DNA of 33,957 nucleotides from Candidatus Aenigmatarchaeota archaeon (GCA_016198585.1 JACQII010000003.1:1-33957); one strand, 5' to 3'; counted from the first letter of the stretch, positions 17,601 through 24,161 are shown. Made by a program: numbers and translations. Notes: generated by a model from the letters alone, not told the origin.

Positions 17601-17628
17601 CTACCTCGCCGGCTCGACGTGCGCCTAG
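14620..17628 (+). CDS. Surface protein: Cys repeats, integrin-like FG-GAP propeller and second beta-propeller
   Basis: The 1002-residue protein has an N-terminal hydrophobic segment (about residues 9-28) acting as signal peptide or anchor. Residues about 74-221 hold five C-x4-C-x10-C-x5-C repeats. Residues about 226-630 hold FG-GAP units with calcium-loop cores such as DVNGDNFND, DINNDKIGD, DVNGDGYGD and DINADGYGD, expected to fold as an integrin-alpha-type propeller. A CGDHVCEGKETAQTCPNDC linker follows, then residues about 657-994 form YCF48/sialidase-like propeller repeats (DGVSWTPR, DGISWTAR, DGVVWTPY). The FG-GAP part is about 50% GC against about 63% on either side. The TATA-like CTTTAATATC (14591-14600) is 25 nt upstream. 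Adhesion or cell-cell contact is the likely role. Confidence 0.88.
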   Translation: MDWPRRAPSLLFVGVMVALVILSFSNDLLAGRATLPLQRQVSKSPAPFAPFTPFGEGPEADAQQVPQGGSDEKHLECQGQSCVSVWGAGANQCSTDSDCAEPPESHLECQGGACLQVTGAGTDECVTDGDCSHLGCQGQTCALIPSPGPDLCSTDLDCNSTTGSGPATHLTCENMACVEVPGDGPDTCNWDFQCVSTVCQDKACVKQPGNGTNQCSSSFECYGDLVIIGSGYNSFNTYDGSVTVLSSVDGEMLWETDTYPEGFGSAVNGVSDVNGDNFNDVVVGQYRFDFNNDSSPFQGRVYIFDGLSGTTLLDLKHEVTPEEVIYGWFGFAVSPGGDINNDKIGDILVTSPRYGTNFNGRVYALSGKDGKTLWTHTGVDDGHLGEGVIAYVSSLEQSITSMREGVFTDENVLFFSKNGNLLQTKDSEKIYLDISLGWVPDTSGDGQPDVLVGEPSGYTASGVWSEKGEVSVYSSSFSLLWSVPGEAEGDHLGESVSGVGDVNGDGYGDVIVGAPGYEKYNGTGYGTDNGKVYVFSGADGSLIWSREGEPQWGGPWGWIDSEFGWSVSGVHDINADGYGDVIVGDYLFGDLKFNSEDNGKVYAFSGNNGSLLWERKGAQKQYLGWDVKTVRLSASACGDHVCEGKETAQTCPNDCSITCAKDVLVAVGSGGKVFRFNETCPASLGSACSFWNITAWNETVLGEFGTGDIRAIAHNGLSGIDSLFALGGSFGKLFTSNDGVSWTPRYSAFDTDDIRDIVYGNGLWVAVGEQGAISTSADGISWTARQSGTTATLTATAYGGQWLAGGQNGQLTRSADGVVWTPYTPGTFDGGTVNDLLYTETPPELLPTYGHPGIWAAVTSSGKLSTSFDGIAWSAPLAVTGKSLQTLDYHYMHSQVPANPSITTPVWIAGNNAGKMFLSTNILAGLGPLQASNFGTSPIHGVMHNGADGWPQSLWIAVGNAGKVRLWHDDYYPFEDVTFIPGADIGDVKLFDSAYLAGSTCA
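14839..15282 (+). repeat. Five tandem four-cysteine repeats (C-x4-C-x10-C-x5-C)
   Basis: All five copies keep the same cysteine spacing exactly, with a consensus near HLxCQxxxC...GxGxxxC..D..C. Four cysteines per roughly 26-residue unit suggest two disulfides or a metal-stabilised knob. The repeat sits between the membrane segment and the FG-GAP propeller and may act as a stiff stalk. Confidence 0.85.
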
Positions 17629-17633
17629 CCTCT

Positions 17634-17804
17634 TCAGAGGAAGATGAGCACGGCCCCGGCGATGAGGCAGAAGATGCCGATCACGATGCCCGTCCAGCTC
17701 ATGGACTCGGGCTGGTGCTCGGTGACGCCCGGGAAGAAGAACACCAGGAAGACCCCCAGCAGCCCGAGGAGGATGCCGATGGCGATGCCCAGGAGGCCGA
17801 ACAT
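17634..17804 (-). CDS. 56-residue two-helix membrane microprotein
   Basis: The predicted protein is almost entirely two hydrophobic helices (about residues 2-24 and 38-56) joined by a short polar loop, PGVTEHQPESMSW. It has no recognised family. It starts 6 nt after the stop of the heme-oxygenase-fold gene on the same strand, so it is probably co-transcribed and translationally coupled. It converges on the FG-GAP gene with a 5-nt gap. Hydrophobic pattern, clean stop and operon position support a real gene, but its length makes this less certain. Confidence 0.6.
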   Translation of the reverse strand: MFGLLGIAIGILLGLLGVFLVFFFPGVTEHQPESMSWTGIVIGIFCLIAGAVLIFL

Positions 17805-17810
17805 GGTAGC

Positions 17811-18560
17811 TTATTGGCCGGGACCGGATTTAAAGGCCAGCCTCCGATCGAGGGTGTCGTACCAGGTCTTCCGCGCGTCGAGGAGCTCCTGCCCCGCATA
17901 GAGGGCGATGTCCCGGTTCCATGCCGCGCGCTCCCCCCGGGAGCTGCAGACGCCAGGATCATGAGGGGAGAGGTACGGCGCCATCATGCCCGCGAACTTC
18001 GCGGCATCGTCAGGCTCGTCCCGGACGTGGACCTCGAAGTAGTCCAGGTCGATCGGGACTCGCTCCCGGTCACGGATCTGGCGCGCGCCGTCAAGGTAGC
18101 GGCCGAAGATGGTCACGTTGGCGCACTCGGTGACTCCCAGGGCGCTGACGGCCCGCAGGAAGCTGTCCCGGCAGATGCGGGCGCGCGCGTCGGTGAACGC
18201 CTGCGTCTCCCCATACGGCCGGTGCTGGGTCAGGTCATCAAGGCTAAGTCCCACGGAGTCCGCCATCGCGAGGAACGCGCTGCCATGGCCGTCCGGAGAG
18301 CCCCAGGGCTCTACCCGGAGCAGATCGGCCAGCGGCTGCGCCAGCTGCCAGGCCGGCAGGACCCGGCCGGAGTCCGTATCCACCAGCTCCTCAGCCAGGC
18401 CGTAGGCCGTCGCCAAGGCCTGCGAGAACGTCGATGAGAGCCTATATTGTTCGCGAACGAACTGCCGGAACCCCTCGACGGTGAGGGAGCCGAACCGGCC
18501 CAGGAAGGGGTGGTTGGTCGCCGGATGGTCGCGCGCCAGGGAGATGAATTCTGCGTCCAT
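17811..18560 (-). CDS. Heme-oxygenase-fold protein (TenA/iron-containing redox enzyme-like)
   Basis: The 249-residue all-helical protein resembles the TenA/PqqC/heme-oxygenase-like superfamily: an N-terminal HPFLGRFGSLTVEGFRQFVREQY helix pair and a C-terminal DLDYFEVHVRDEPDDAAKF helix. In the diiron-oxidase branch this last helix gives metal ligands in an H-x3-D/E-x2-H pattern. Here H178 and E182 fit, but the final histidine position is D185, so metal binding may be changed or lost. Substrate and role are unknown; oxidative cleavage of an amino acid or acyl chain is typical of relatives. A TATA-like GTTTTTATTG (18581-18590) is centred 26 nt before ATG. A membrane microprotein follows in the same operon. 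Confidence 0.65.
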   Translation of the reverse strand: MDAEFISLARDHPATNHPFLGRFGSLTVEGFRQFVREQYRLSSTFSQALATAYGLAEELVDTDSGRVLPAWQLAQPLADLLRVEPWGSPDGHGSAFLAMADSVGLSLDDLTQHRPYGETQAFTDARARICRDSFLRAVSALGVTECANVTIFGRYLDGARQIRDRERVPIDLDYFEVHVRDEPDDAAKFAGMMAPYLSPHDPGVCSSRGERAAWNRDIALYAGQELLDARKTWYDTLDRRLAFKSGPGQ

Positions 18561-18702
18561 ACACAGGCTTCGGTCCGCGGCAATAAAAACCCCGCAGAGC
18601 CGCTCACGTCCGCTTACGCCGGGTTCCCGGAGCTCACCTGGTCTTGGCAGGCCCGTGAAGGCATTTTAAGGCCTGCGACCTAAGTATACAGCACGTGATG
18701 CC

Positions 18703-19254
18703 ATGGTTTTTGCCCGCGCCAAGCTGGTCCTGGAAGACAACTGCTTCGAGGAAGAGCCGTCGACCATGACGATCAAGCTGGAAGGCCCGCATGTGCAGCG
18801 GATGTACAAGGTCGCCTACGAGATGATCAAGTCCGTCTTCAACGTGACCGATTCCGACGTCCAGGAGACCCAGGTCAAGATCTCCAAGACCGAGCACGGT
18901 GACAAGTATGACGTGGTCTGGTGGCTCCACAAGGACATGGACGTGTTCAGCTACTTCTACATCTCGTTCAAGTTCAAGGCCCAGGGCGACCTGAAGTCGG
19001 GCAGCCTCACCATGGCGGTCAAGGGCCTGCTGCGCAGCGAATATCCGCAGGACACGGTCTGGCAGCGGTCGCTGATCTACGAGATGCTCCGGACGTTCTG
19101 GCACCGGCTCTTCTACCACAAGAAGCGCGAAGACTACGCGGAAGAGTGCAGGCACGCCATGGTCATTTACCAGCGCAAGTTCGTCGAATATTTCAACCGG
19201 CTCAAAGAAGTAGCGCCGGCAGCGGGTGGTCACAGTGGGAACCCTGAGCATTGA
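18703..19254 (+). CDS. Unknown protein, first of a tandem paralogous pair
   Basis: I do not recognise this 183-residue family. The N terminus has LVLEDNCF, then an amphipathic helix with MYKVAYEMIKSVFNV, a central strand-rich part with VVWWLHKDMD and YFYISFKFKAQG, and a C-terminal helical half with FWHRLFYHKKREDYAEECRHAMVIY. There is no signal peptide or membrane helix. The next gene is a diverged copy with the same element order, and the two overlap by 29 nt. TATA-like candidates lie at 18663-18670 and 18681-18688. A strand-strand-helix layout recalls lipid- or ligand-binding folds, but that is only an impression. Confidence 0.8.
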   Translation: MVFARAKLVLEDNCFEEEPSTMTIKLEGPHVQRMYKVAYEMIKSVFNVTDSDVQETQVKISKTEHGDKYDVVWWLHKDMDVFSYFYISFKFKAQGDLKSGSLTMAVKGLLRSEYPQDTVWQRSLIYEMLRTFWHRLFYHKKREDYAEECRHAMVIYQRKFVEYFNRLKEVAPAAGGHSGNPEH

Positions 19255-19750
19255 GGACGACTGCCTGACGCCCGAACGGTACGCCTACCTCACCTACTCG
19301 GGTCCGGACCCGTGGGGCGTGTTCAAGAAGATCACCGACAGCCTCAAGCCCTTCTTCCACATCTCGACCTCCTCGACGAACAACGACCGGCTGAACTGGG
19401 ACATCTCCGGGGACCCGATCACCTTCTACTCGCTCTGGTGGGTCAAGAAGAAGATGAGCGGCATCTCTCTCGCGAAGATCACCATCAAAGTCCAGGGCGA
19501 GGTATCCAAGACCACGAACATGGGGAAGTTCACCCTGCAGCTCTACGGCGACCTCTACACTGAATTTTCCGCGCCGTCGATCCTGCTGAAGTCGGCCTGG
19601 CTGCTCTACTCCTACCTCTTCTACAACAAGGCGCGCCAGGCGTACATCACCGAGTGCCAGGGCCTGATCTACAACTTCCGGAACGAGATCAAGAAGCACT
19701 ACAACCTCGACGTCACGAGCGTGCCGGAGCGGGGAGTGGCGTTCGGATGA
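19226..19750 (+). CDS. Unknown protein, second of a tandem paralogous pair
   Basis: This 174-residue protein aligns with its upstream neighbour over most of its length: LSIEDDCL with LVLEDNCF, SLWWVKKKM with VVWWLHKDM, KITIKVQGE with ISFKFKAQG, and LFYNKARQAYITECQ with LFYHKKREDYAEECR. Overall identity is low, so the duplication is old. GTG 19226 is chosen because it restores the same N-terminal length as the paralogue; GTG 19235 is an alternative. The start is inside the upstream gene and the stop overlaps the next start (ATGA), which shows tight translational coupling. Different paralogues kept side by side often form heteromers. Function is unknown. Confidence 0.8.
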   Translation: MVTVGTLSIEDDCLTPERYAYLTYSGPDPWGVFKKITDSLKPFFHISTSSTNNDRLNWDISGDPITFYSLWWVKKKMSGISLAKITIKVQGEVSKTTNMGKFTLQLYGDLYTEFSAPSILLKSAWLLYSYLFYNKARQAYITECQGLIYNFRNEIKKHYNLDVTSVPERGVAFG

Positions 19751-20082
19751 CGACCGAGAGCCCGCTCATCCAGTGGCACGCCGCGCTGCAAGGCCTCGTG
19801 GCAGGCGGTCTCGTGGGGAGCGGCCTCCTGGCTCCGCTGGGAGGGTTCCAGCTGATCCTCCTCGCGGCTGGCATCGTGATCTTCATCGACGCCCTGATCC
19901 CGAACGGCCAGACCTCGGTCCTCGCCACCATCCTGTTCGCGATCCTCGGCGGCCTGGTGAGCCTCGCAGGCGTGGTCACCGGCACGATCCTCTTCTGGGC
20001 TGCGGCCGTGACCCTGGTGGCCGCGCTCTCCTACGCGCCGCGGATGGCCCGCAGGTATATAAGGGCCGGGAAAGAACAATAA
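19747..20082 (+). CDS. Small polytopic membrane protein (111 residues)
   Basis: The protein has three to four hydrophobic helices (about residues 12-28, 32-48, 55-75 and 78-97) and a short basic tail, ARRYIRAGKEQ. No family was recognised. Its start overlaps the stop of the second paralogue (ATGA at 19747-19750), so it belongs to that operon and may anchor the soluble pair to the membrane. The promoter of the next gene lies inside its last codons. Confidence 0.75.
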   Translation: MTTESPLIQWHAALQGLVAGGLVGSGLLAPLGGFQLILLAAGIVIFIDALIPNGQTSVLATILFAILGGLVSLAGVVTGTILFWAAAVTLVAALSYAPRMARRYIRAGKEQ

Positions 20083-20084
20083 CT

Positions 20085-21071
20085 ATGCGGTACGGCGACG
20101 CTCTCGGGAAAGGGATATGCTTCGCGGTCGATCCCCGGCGCTGGCTGCCCGTCTTCATCGTCGACCTGGCCTTCTTCACCCTCGCCGTAGGCTCGCTGGC
20201 CTCTCCCGACCTGCTCTGGCCGCTGCTGCGCACCCTGCTCACCCCTGCAGCTGCTCCGGTGGCTGGCTTCGCCTCCCTGGGCCTGCTCGCGCTCCTGGCC
20301 GTCGCGTGGTTCCTTGCCCGCCTCTGGGTCACGGGCGCGGTGATCCACCAGGCGGCCAAGGGGAAGGAGTTCCGCCAGAGCTGGCGGGTTTCCTGGGAGC
20401 GCTACCCGCACCAGCTGCTGGCCATGGTGGCCGTGATCGCGCTGGTGTTCGTGGTCGCCTCGGTCCCGCTCTTCGGGACCGCCCTGTCAGCCATCCTCTC
20501 GATCAGCCTCTACTTCGTGCTGCAGGCCGTGGTCATCCGGAAGGTCCCGGCCTCGCGGGCGCTGGGCGAGTCCTACCGCTTGTTCAAGCGGCACCTGAGC
20601 CGCGTGCGGACCGATTCTGGCCTCTTCGTGGCGTGGATCATCCTCGCTGCGTTCTTTGGCATCCTCTCGCTGTACTTCTTCGCCCTCACCACGCTGGTCC
20701 TCGGCGCGTCCGCGGTGGCGGCATTCACCTCCCTGGGGGCGTGGGTGACCCTCACCATCATGGCCTTCTTCCTCCTGCACTCCGCGGTCTTCCGCGCCTG
20801 GCTCGCGGTCTCGCTCGGCTCGGGCGCGATCGCGTTACTCTACATCGTGCCGCTCCTGGGGATCGTCGCCGCCTCGATGCCGCCGGCCCTGGCCGCGGAG
20901 GCCGGGTCGATGCTCGGTGGGGTCCTGTTCGCGCTGGCTGCCGACGCGCGCGCCCTCTACCTCCTCGGGTCGATCTTCCTAGTCGGCGGCTCGATCTCGA
21001 CGGCCTTCGCCCTGAAGACGCAGACCGAGTTCTACCTCCAGCTCACGAAGAAGCGGCTCGGGCTGTTCTAG
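20085..21071 (+). CDS. Polytopic membrane protein of unknown function (328 residues)
   Basis: The protein has about seven or eight hydrophobic helices separated by short basic loops (AKGKEFRQSW, RLFKRHLSRVR, KTQTEFYLQLTKKR), resembling uncharacterised archaeal integral membrane families with a repeated six-helix layout. No transport or enzyme motif was seen. ATG 20085 lies 25 nt after a TATA-like TATATAAG (20056-20063) placed within the previous gene, so it can be transcribed separately as a leaderless message and also by readthrough. The basic C terminus should face the cytoplasm. Confidence 0.78.
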   Translation: MRYGDALGKGICFAVDPRRWLPVFIVDLAFFTLAVGSLASPDLLWPLLRTLLTPAAAPVAGFASLGLLALLAVAWFLARLWVTGAVIHQAAKGKEFRQSWRVSWERYPHQLLAMVAVIALVFVVASVPLFGTALSAILSISLYFVLQAVVIRKVPASRALGESYRLFKRHLSRVRTDSGLFVAWIILAAFFGILSLYFFALTTLVLGASAVAAFTSLGAWVTLTIMAFFLLHSAVFRAWLAVSLGSGAIALLYIVPLLGIVAASMPPALAAEAGSMLGGVLFALAADARALYLLGSIFLVGGSISTAFALKTQTEFYLQLTKKRLGLF

Positions 21072-21245
21072 CGCCTTCCGCGAGGGCAGGGAAGAGCGCG
21101 CAGGCAAAAGCTCGCATCCTCTTGGTCTCCAGGGAAAACAGATAGCAGTGCAGCTCTTGCAGACCCCCCCCCAGGCGCGAGGGGGTGTGCGACAATGGGA
21201 GCCATGCTCCGCATGAAAAGATCGGTGTCGCGGAATTGAAGAAGA

Positions 21246-21275
21246 CGTATGCAGGGGACGCGTCCCCCGCATACG
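21246..21275. terminator. 30-bp near-perfect palindrome between convergent genes
   Basis: CGTATGCaGGGGA-CGCG-TCCCCcGCATACG is symmetric apart from one mismatched pair and sits immediately after the stop codon of the DUF1428 gene. It lies between two convergent genes, so a transcription terminator or 3'-end stabilising hairpin is most likely. A second, weaker G/C hairpin lies near 21165-21190 on the side of the membrane-protein gene. Confidence 0.6.
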
Positions 21276-21650
21276 CTACCATTCAACGATGGTCTTGAAT
21301 CCGCCATACGCGAAGCGTTTCATGTCCATGATCTGACCCATGTCCTTCATCATCTTCTCCATGTCTTTCATGGAGGGGTCGCTCATGACCTTCTTGTTCA
21401 CTTCATCCCGGTGTTTGCGGGACTTGTAGACGATGAAGGAGAACACCACGGTTTCTCCGGGCTTGAGTTTGGCGAGCTTCCTAAACCCCTGTCCTATGCC
21501 CTTCTTGACGCGCAAATCGTCACCGACCGTCTCATAATAATCCAGCGCGCCATGTTTTTTCCACATCCTCGCCCCCCATTTGGCCATCCGTAGGTAGGCG
21601 GACACATTTTCTTTCTTGATGGGTATGACAAACCCATCGACGTACGTCAT
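21276..21650 (-). CDS. DUF1428 family protein (YbaA-like)
   Basis: The 124-residue protein matches the DUF1428 family of bacteria: the start MTYVDGFVIPI, the WKKHGALDYYETVGDD segment, ETVVFSFIVYKSRKHRD and the ending RFAYGGFKTIVEW. The family folds as a dimeric alpha-beta barrel and its function is unsettled. Base composition is near 50% GC, lower than its neighbours, and the gene has a strong AGGAGG site and a structured leader, so it may have come from a bacterium. It lies alone, convergent with the membrane-protein gene. Confidence 0.88.
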   Translation of the reverse strand: MTYVDGFVIPIKKENVSAYLRMAKWGARMWKKHGALDYYETVGDDLRVKKGIGQGFRKLAKLKPGETVVFSFIVYKSRKHRDEVNKKVMSDPSMKDMEKMMKDMGQIMDMKRFAYGGFKTIVEW

Positions 21651-21657
21651 GTTTTTT

Positions 21658-21703
21658 CCTCCTTTTTTTCACCGTGCATGCCTCCAGTCGCGAGGAGGCA
21701 TGC
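21658..21703 (-). promoter_or_regulatory. 5' leader hairpin and ribosome site of the DUF1428 gene
   Basis: Read on the minus strand, a perfect 10-bp stem GCATGCCTCC / GGAGGCATGC (21694-21703 with 21676-21685, eight-base loop) lies upstream of an A-rich stretch with AGGAGG (21658-21663), 7 nt before ATG 21650. The first arm plus the next base, CCTCCT, is the exact complement of that ribosome site, so the arm could pair with it instead of its partner. The TATA-like CATTTTAAGC (about 21731-21740) would start transcripts just upstream of the stem. Confidence 0.5.
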
Positions 21704-21776
21704 GACATCCATGCTTCTCTTGCAACCTTCGCTTAAAATGTGTATGCCCCGAGGCGCGCATGAGGGTGCTACCGGG

Positions 21777-22007
21777 CTACGGCAGCAGCTCCACGACCTT
21801 CTTCCGTGAGCTGGCGCCGCCCACGATGCGCGCCTCCCGGCCTAGTGCCGTTCGGAAGAGCCGCAGCAGCTCCCTTTTCGCCTTCCCCTTCTCCGGAGGG
21901 GCCGCGAGCCTGACCCGGTACGTTCTCGTGGCAGGGTCGTACGAGACGATCTCAGATTCACGGGCGCGCGGCGACACGATGACGGTGACGCGTTCTGGCG
22001 GGTTCAT
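21777..22007 (-). CDS. DUF167 / YggU family protein
   Basis: The 76-residue protein shows the YggU pattern: VTVIVSPRARESEIV, then YRVRLAAPPEKGKAKRELLRLF and the C-terminal ARIVGGASSRKKVVEL, where the family has the GxxSRxK motif. It folds as a small alpha/beta protein of unknown role. Its ATG overlaps the stop of the VanZ-like gene (ATGA type, 22004-22007), so the two are co-transcribed and coupled. Confidence 0.88.
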   Translation of the reverse strand: MNPPERVTVIVSPRARESEIVSYDPATRTYRVRLAAPPEKGKAKRELLRLFRTALGREARIVGGASSRKKVVELLP

Positions 22008-22369
22008 GACGCTCCAGGCTTCTTGCGAAGGCGGGAGAGGCGCTTCCTGCCGACGGGGGCTGCGTACACCAGGGCAATCCCCAATGCTACGCCCGCGGCG
22101 TTGATCACGACGTCCAGCGGGTCGAATCCCCTGCTCACGACCTGAAGAGCCTCGGTGAAGAGGCCGAAATCGGTCCCGGCCACGAGGAGCACTGGCCAGC
22201 GCTTCTTGAACGCGCCGACCAGGAGCACGCCATAGACCGCGTAGAGCGCGACGTGCTCGGCATCTCCCGGCCTGCCCACGGGCACACCGGTCGAGGGGAC
22301 AGCCGGGAGCAGGGAGAGCCCGACCAGGAGCGCGCTTTCCAGGACGAGCAAGGCGAAGACGGGTCTCAT
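22004..22369 (-). CDS. VanZ-like membrane protein
   Basis: The 121-residue protein has four hydrophobic helices and the VanZ-type signature E-x2-Q-x4-R-x3-P-x-D-x3-N-x2-G in TEALQVVSRGFDPLDVVINAAG. VanZ proteins are known for low-level teicoplanin resistance in bacteria, but the broad family is of unknown function and its bacterial cell-wall target should be absent in an archaeon. ATG 22369 is 24 nt from the centre of the divergent TATA-like element, which favours it over upstream frames. DUF167 follows with overlap. Confidence 0.82.
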   Translation of the reverse strand: MRPVFALLVLESALLVGLSLLPAVPSTGVPVGRPGDAEHVALYAVYGVLLVGAFKKRWPVLLVAGTDFGLFTEALQVVSRGFDPLDVVINAAGVALGIALVYAAPVGRKRLSRLRKKPGAS

Positions 22370-22387
22370 GCACCTGGATTGGCGTTG

Positions 22388-22400
22388 CTTTTTAATAAGC
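22388..22400. promoter_or_regulatory. Shared TATA-like element between divergent VanZ-like and GTPase genes
   Basis: CTTTTTAATAAGC is A/T-rich and readable as a TATA box on both strands. Its centre (about 22393) lies 24 nt from ATG 22369 on the minus strand and 24 nt from ATG 22417 on the plus strand. No second A/T-rich block exists in the 47-bp interval, so one element probably serves both genes. Confidence 0.6.
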
Positions 22401-22416
22401 GTGGCCAATGATGCAC

Positions 22417-23607
22417 ATGATCATCGGCGTCGTCGGGAAACCCTCTGCGGGGAAAAGCACCTTCTTCAAAGCCTGCACGATGACCGAGGTGGAGATCGCC
22501 AACTACCCCTTCACCACGATCAAGCCCAACCATGCTGTCGGCTTCGTCCGCATACCCTGCGTCGACACCTTTTTCAAGGTCCAGTGCAACCCCCGCTACG
22601 GTTCGTGCGAGCAACACCAGCGTTTCGTGCCGGTGGACATGATCGACGTCGCCGGGCTCGTTCCCGGCGCCCACAGGGGTGAGGGCATGGGGCTCCAGTT
22701 CATGAACGACCTGAACCAAGCGGATGCACTCATCCACATCGTCGACGCCTCAGGTTCGGTCGACGCCCACGGGAAGGCAGTGGAGCCGCTGAGCTACGAC
22801 CCGGTGAAGGACGTGACGTTCCTCGAGGAGGAGCTGGACTACTGGTACCTGGAGATCATCAAGCGCGGCTGGGACCGCTTCTCCCGGCAGGTCCAGATGG
22901 AGAAGAAAGACCCGCTGAAGGCGATCGCCGGCCAGCTCTCCGGCCTCAAGGTGGACGAGGAAATGGTGAAACAGGCCCTGGCTTCCCAGGGCCTGGCCGG
23001 CCAGCCGCTGACCGCGTGGGGCGACCAGGGACTGCTGAAACTGGCGCGGGAGCTGCGCGTCCGGTCGAAGCCGATGCTGATCGCGGCCAACAAGGTCGAC
23101 GTCCCGGGAGCGGAGAAGAACGTCCAGCGCCTCAAGGAGGCCTTCCCGGGGTCGATGATCATCCCCTGCTCGGCTGACGCTGAACTGGCCTTGAAGCAGG
23201 CCCGGAAGAAGGGCCTCATCCGCTACCTGCCGGGCGACGGCAGCTTCGAGCTCGCCGGCCCGGTCAGCGGGCCGCAGGAGCAGGCCCTCGAAGTCATCCG
23301 ATCGCTCCTGCAGACGTGGGGCTCGACCGGCGTGCAGCCGGTCCTGAACGCGGCGGTCTTCGGGCTCCTCAAGTACAAGGCCATCTACCCGGGCGGAGTG
23401 AACAAGCTCGAGGACCGCGACGGTCGCGTGCTTCCGGACTGCTTCCTCATGCCGCCGCAGGCAACGGCCCTGGATTTTGCCTACCGGCTGCACACAGACT
23501 TCGGCGACAACTTCATCAAGGCCGTCAACGTGAAGACGCGGATGCCGGTGGGCAAGGACACCGTCCTTCAGGACGGCGACGTCGTCGAGATCATGTTCAA
23601 AAAATGA
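22417..23607 (+). CDS. YchF/Obg-like GTPase with TGS domain
   Basis: The 396-residue protein begins MIIGVVGKPSAGKSTFFKAC, the G1 loop of the Obg/YchF family, followed by D77-VAG-L and the GAHRGEGMG segment (G3) and N225-K-V-D (G4). NKxD favours GTP, whereas bacterial YchF has NxxE and prefers ATP. A helical insert follows G3, and the C-terminal 85 residues form a TGS domain ending in VLQDGDVVEIMFKK. Family members associate with ribosomes and act in translation or stress control. ATG 22408 and 22411 also open the frame; 22417 is preferred because it matches homologue starts and the TATA spacing of 24 nt. Confidence 0.9.
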   Translation: MIIGVVGKPSAGKSTFFKACTMTEVEIANYPFTTIKPNHAVGFVRIPCVDTFFKVQCNPRYGSCEQHQRFVPVDMIDVAGLVPGAHRGEGMGLQFMNDLNQADALIHIVDASGSVDAHGKAVEPLSYDPVKDVTFLEEELDYWYLEIIKRGWDRFSRQVQMEKKDPLKAIAGQLSGLKVDEEMVKQALASQGLAGQPLTAWGDQGLLKLARELRVRSKPMLIAANKVDVPGAEKNVQRLKEAFPGSMIIPCSADAELALKQARKKGLIRYLPGDGSFELAGPVSGPQEQALEVIRSLLQTWGSTGVQPVLNAAVFGLLKYKAIYPGGVNKLEDRDGRVLPDCFLMPPQATALDFAYRLHTDFGDNFIKAVNVKTRMPVGKDTVLQDGDVVEIMFKK

Positions 23608-23641
23608 CCAAATCGTATCCCTGGTCTGCTGCCTGCCCGAC

Positions 23642-24013
23642 CTACGCAACGAGGGCAGCGGGCAGGGCGTTCGCTTCCTTGAGCCGGCGCTCCCGGATCT
23701 CATCCCGGTAGGCAGGCGTCCAGCTCTCCACTTCCTCCAGGGCGCGCCGCAGGCCGTCGGCGAGCGCCGCGGCCGAGACCACGTCCGTGGACGTGTAGAG
23801 CGCCCGCCGCATCAGGCGGGTCCGCGTATCGGCCATGTTCGCCCTGCAGGTCTCGAGGAATGACGCTCGCTCCTCAGGTGGGGCAGCCGTGTTCGCCATG
23901 AAAAGGTCAACATACTCGCGCTCGATGTGATCGCGCATGGTGTCGTAGCGGGAACCGGCCTCCCGCACGGCTCGGTTAATCCTCCGCCACGCGTACCGGT
24001 CCAGCAACCCCAT
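23642..24013 (-). CDS. Small helical protein of unknown function
   Basis: The 123-residue product is mostly charged helix (AWRRINRAVREAGSRYDTMRDHIEREYVDLF and later RRALEEVESWTPAYRDEIRERR) with no membrane segment, signal peptide or known motif. The start is uncertain: a TATA-like TATTTAAG (24049-24056) would initiate near 24026, allowing either GTG 24022 or ATG 24013; the latter has a GGGGTGAGGGG stretch before it. It converges on the GTPase gene with a 34-bp gap. Confidence 0.65.
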   Translation of the reverse strand: MGLLDRYAWRRINRAVREAGSRYDTMRDHIEREYVDLFMANTAAPPEERASFLETCRANMADTRTRLMRRALYTSTDVVSAAALADGLRRALEEVESWTPAYRDEIRERRLKEANALPAALVA

Positions 24014-24161
24014 GCCCCTCACCCCAGCATCTCCTTACACCGAACTCCTATTTAAGGTTGGAGGCGGCCTGGCGGCCACCACTGGTTGCGGTCTGCCAGC
24101 AGGCAGGACCCCAGCGGTTGGGCCCCGGGCAGGTTTTAAGGCACGAGCGGCAACAAGAGGT

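Noticed and set aside
21072-21245. Possible tRNA or small RNA gene
   Set aside because: No T-loop, anticodon-stem or acceptor pairing could be found; only a G/C hairpin is seen.
22004-22369. Glycopeptide resistance function for the VanZ-like gene
   Set aside because: The family match is general, and archaea lack the bacterial peptidoglycan that would give such a role meaning.
22750-23703. Minus-strand frame opposite the GTPase gene
   Set aside because: Antisense shadow; the GTPase has all G motifs and a TGS domain.
24012-24161. Upstream extension of the ABC ATPase frame
   Set aside because: It runs through the promoter; family starts and the TATA spacing support ATG 24162.
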